From Bacteroidota bacterium (GTDB lineage: Bacteria > Bacteroidota > Bacteroidia > Cytophagales > Cyclobacteriaceae): a stretch of DNA of 24,659 nucleotides. A model generated the notes under the pieces. That model saw only the letters and a program-made list of their open reading frames with translations. It had not been told where the DNA came from and ran no database searches. Location of the stretch: positions 1 to 24,659 of the forward strand of contig JAEZEH010000032.1 of the NCBI GenBank assembly GCA_023417785.1, in the 5' to 3' direction. Positions 23,327 through 24,659 of this stretch are shown piece by piece (the first letter of the stretch is position 1; each line of letters begins with the position of its first letter). Position numbers and translations under genes: made by a program.

Positions 23327-24659
23327 ATGAAAGGAAGACTTTTACAATTCTGCCTTGCGTTATTTCTCCTCATCCCCTTGTATTCAGGTGCGCAGAATTA
23401 CAGTAACTATACCTGGTATTTCTGTGACCAGGCTATTGAATTCAACCGTACCAACAAGGAACCGAATATATCTACGAACAGTGTTGGCCTAACGGGACCC
23501 GTGGCGGTTGCCGCTGATCCCGCAACAGGCGATATTCTTTTTTATACCGATGGTGTGAATGTTTACGATGCATCGAATCAGTTGATGGTAAACGGTACGG
23601 GGCTTCAGGGTGATCCTCCCGGCAACCAACCTGTTGTATTAGGTCAGGTACCCGGTCAGCCAGATCAATACTATATCATAACAAATTCTCCCACCGGAAG
23701 CATATCGACAACCATCGTTGACATGTCAGTGCAGGGAAACCCCGGGGCGATACCTTTAGGTGAGGTTGTAAACGCGAGTAAAAACACGGCGATCGGGAGC
23801 CTCACGAATCAATCCCCGGCAATGATCACCATACGGCACGAAAACGGTACCGACTTTTTCCTGATCACCCATACGCAGGGCACGAATACGTACAACGTCA
23901 CGCTTATTACTTCGACGGGTGTGGCAAGTGTGACCGCATTTTCCGGTACCGGATTAATCGAAAACGCTGCAAACTTCGCATATAACCCAACCACAGGGCA
24001 GATCGCCGTTGCTCCCGGAGAGGCCAACCGGAATATTGAATTCCTTGCCTTTGATCCTGCGAGCGGGAGTCTCGCTCCCGAAGCAGCCCTTCCCCTCACG
24101 GGTACATCTTCAACCTCCGGGGTATACGACATGGAATGGAGCCCCGATGGCGCGTACCTTTATATATCCACCTCGGGTGCTAATGGTCAGCCGGATCTGA
24201 TCCAATATGACCTTGCTAATCTTAGTCCCGTAAACGGATTGATTACGCCGGTATCCGTGCTGCCACAGCCCAATACCATTACCGCGAGCTATGGCGTTCA
24301 GGCGGGGCCCGACGGAAATATTTACCATTTGTACGAATCCGGCGGTGAGATCCGCATGGGTGTTATCAACGAACCCGATAGCGCTGCCGTGCTGGTTGAC
24401 TATGATGGAGAGGCTTTTGAAGGTTCGTTCTGTACGACACAATTCTCTTCGGGAATCCCGGCACACCCGGTTACCATTGATATTGACTTCGAAGGGAATG
24501 GTTGCGTCAATGTTCCGACCCAGTTGTTTCCGAACGTCACGCCGGCGGCGGATAGCCTGCAGTGGTTCATCACCGGTGAAGCCGAGCCTTTCTCTTCGGC
24601 ATGGAGCCCCGTGCATACCTTTGAACAGGGCGGACCCGTGAGTATTACCGTAGTGGCGT
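23327..24659 (+). CDS. Large secreted gliding/T9SS-type surface protein with PKD-like domain (3' end outside window)
   Basis: The frame is open for 444 codons from the ATG at 23327 to the window edge. Residues 1-22 form a signal peptide (MKGRLLQFCLALFLLIPLYS). The N-terminal region (about 25-375) has propeller-like repeats of the gliding-protein type: AADPATGDILFYTDGVNVYD, NQLMVNGTGLQGD, then FAYNPTTGQIAVAPG and MEWSPDGAYLYISTS. At about 405-444 a PKD-like domain starts (GCVNVPTQLFPNVTPAADSL, then WSPVHTFEQGGPVSITVVA). This matches Bacteroidota proteins that end in a gliding-motility-associated type B sorting domain; that end is outside the window. In-frame ATGs at 23306, 23294 and 23282 are alternative starts. 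It is probably secreted by the type IX system with help from the divergent PorP/SprF protein. Confidence 0.88.
   Translation, partial: MKGRLLQFCLALFLLIPLYSGAQNYSNYTWYFCDQAIEFNRTNKEPNISTNSVGLTGPVAVAADPATGDILFYTDGVNVYDASNQLMVNGTGLQGDPPGNQPVVLGQVPGQPDQYYIITNSPTGSISTTIVDMSVQGNPGAIPLGEVVNASKNTAIGSLTNQSPAMITIRHENGTDFFLITHTQGTNTYNVTLITSTGVASVTAFSGTGLIENAANFAYNPTTGQIAVAPGEANRNIEFLAFDPASGSLAPEAALPLTGTSSTSGVYDMEWSPDGAYLYISTSGANGQPDLIQYDLANLSPVNGLITPVSVLPQPNTITASYGVQAGPDGNIYHLYESGGEIRMGVINEPDSAAVLVDYDGEAFEGSFCTTQFSSGIPAHPVTIDIDFEGNGCVNVPTQLFPNVTPAADSLQWFITGEAEPFSSAWSPVHTFEQGGPVSITVVA

Noticed and set aside
23809..24641. Frames on both strands at 23809-24132, 24110-24616 and 24291-24641
   Set aside because: They overlap the continuous plus-strand surface-protein frame starting at 23327, which has a signal peptide and recognisable repeats.
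1..24659. Mobile elements, phage genes, CRISPR arrays, toxin-antitoxin or defence genes
   Set aside because: No transposase, integrase, regularly spaced repeats, or defence-type domains were seen on either strand.

Overview
The window looks like chromosomal DNA of a Bacteroidota member, probably a gliding Cytophagales-type organism (the order is inference). Direct signs are a TonB-dependent receptor with a carboxypeptidase-like N-terminal domain followed by a DUF4249 lipoprotein, a PorP/SprF protein beside a large PKD-type surface protein (type IX secretion and gliding style), AT-rich leaders without clear Shine-Dalgarno sites, and several matches to the Bacteroidota -7 promoter element TAnnTTTG. 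I see no rRNA, tRNA, CRISPR array, insertion sequence, integrase or phage gene. Most of the window is ordinary core genome.

Layout. 1-5021 (minus): the 5'-terminal 563 codons of a secreted HEYRH metallopeptidase-like/beta-propeller protein that runs off the window, then a DUF4249 lipoprotein and its TonB-dependent receptor. 5166-7576: a group of small envelope genes, made of a 43-aa membrane protein, a possible 25-aa membrane peptide, a coiled-coil lipoprotein, a YtxH-family protein, an outer-membrane beta-barrel protein with a strong sigma-54-type promoter match, and a 50-aa membrane protein. 7833-9609: an RRM RNA-binding protein and a DASS/SLC13 anion transporter. 9750-13616: a hybrid histidine kinase with receiver and HPt domains, meeting tail to tail, with no intergenic base, an NtrC-type sigma-54 activator. 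13695-15838 (minus): a PepSY-like periplasmic protein, a sugar-porter MFS transporter and a small four-cysteine secreted protein. 15939-18305: adenosylhomocysteinase (ahcY), a divergent FrnE/DsbA-like protein and a two-helix membrane protein. 18347-22011: a secreted BNR/Asp-box protein, an unrecognised secreted protein, a coiled-coil lipoprotein and an SlyD-type prolyl isomerase. 22064-24659: a PorP/SprF protein divergent from the first 444 codons of a T9SS/gliding-type surface protein that runs off the window.

How the genes work together. The receptor and DUF4249 lipoprotein form an outer-membrane uptake unit. The kinase and NtrC-type regulator are a candidate phosphorelay, and the sigma-54-like promoter about 7 kb away before the beta-barrel gene is a plausible local target. 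PorP/SprF and the surface protein are a likely T9SS secretion/anchoring pair. ahcY stands alone with its own promoter element and terminator.

Starts were moved downstream of the longest open frame for several genes (6508, 7833, 14021, 15838, 17402, 19639, 19778, 23104) because a signal peptide, conserved N-terminus or promoter element places the start there. Counting the small genes as real, no stretch over 300 bases lacks a gene. The longest gene-free gaps are 6224-6507, 7577-7832, 20369-20617 and 23105-23326; apart from the sites listed I see nothing else in them.
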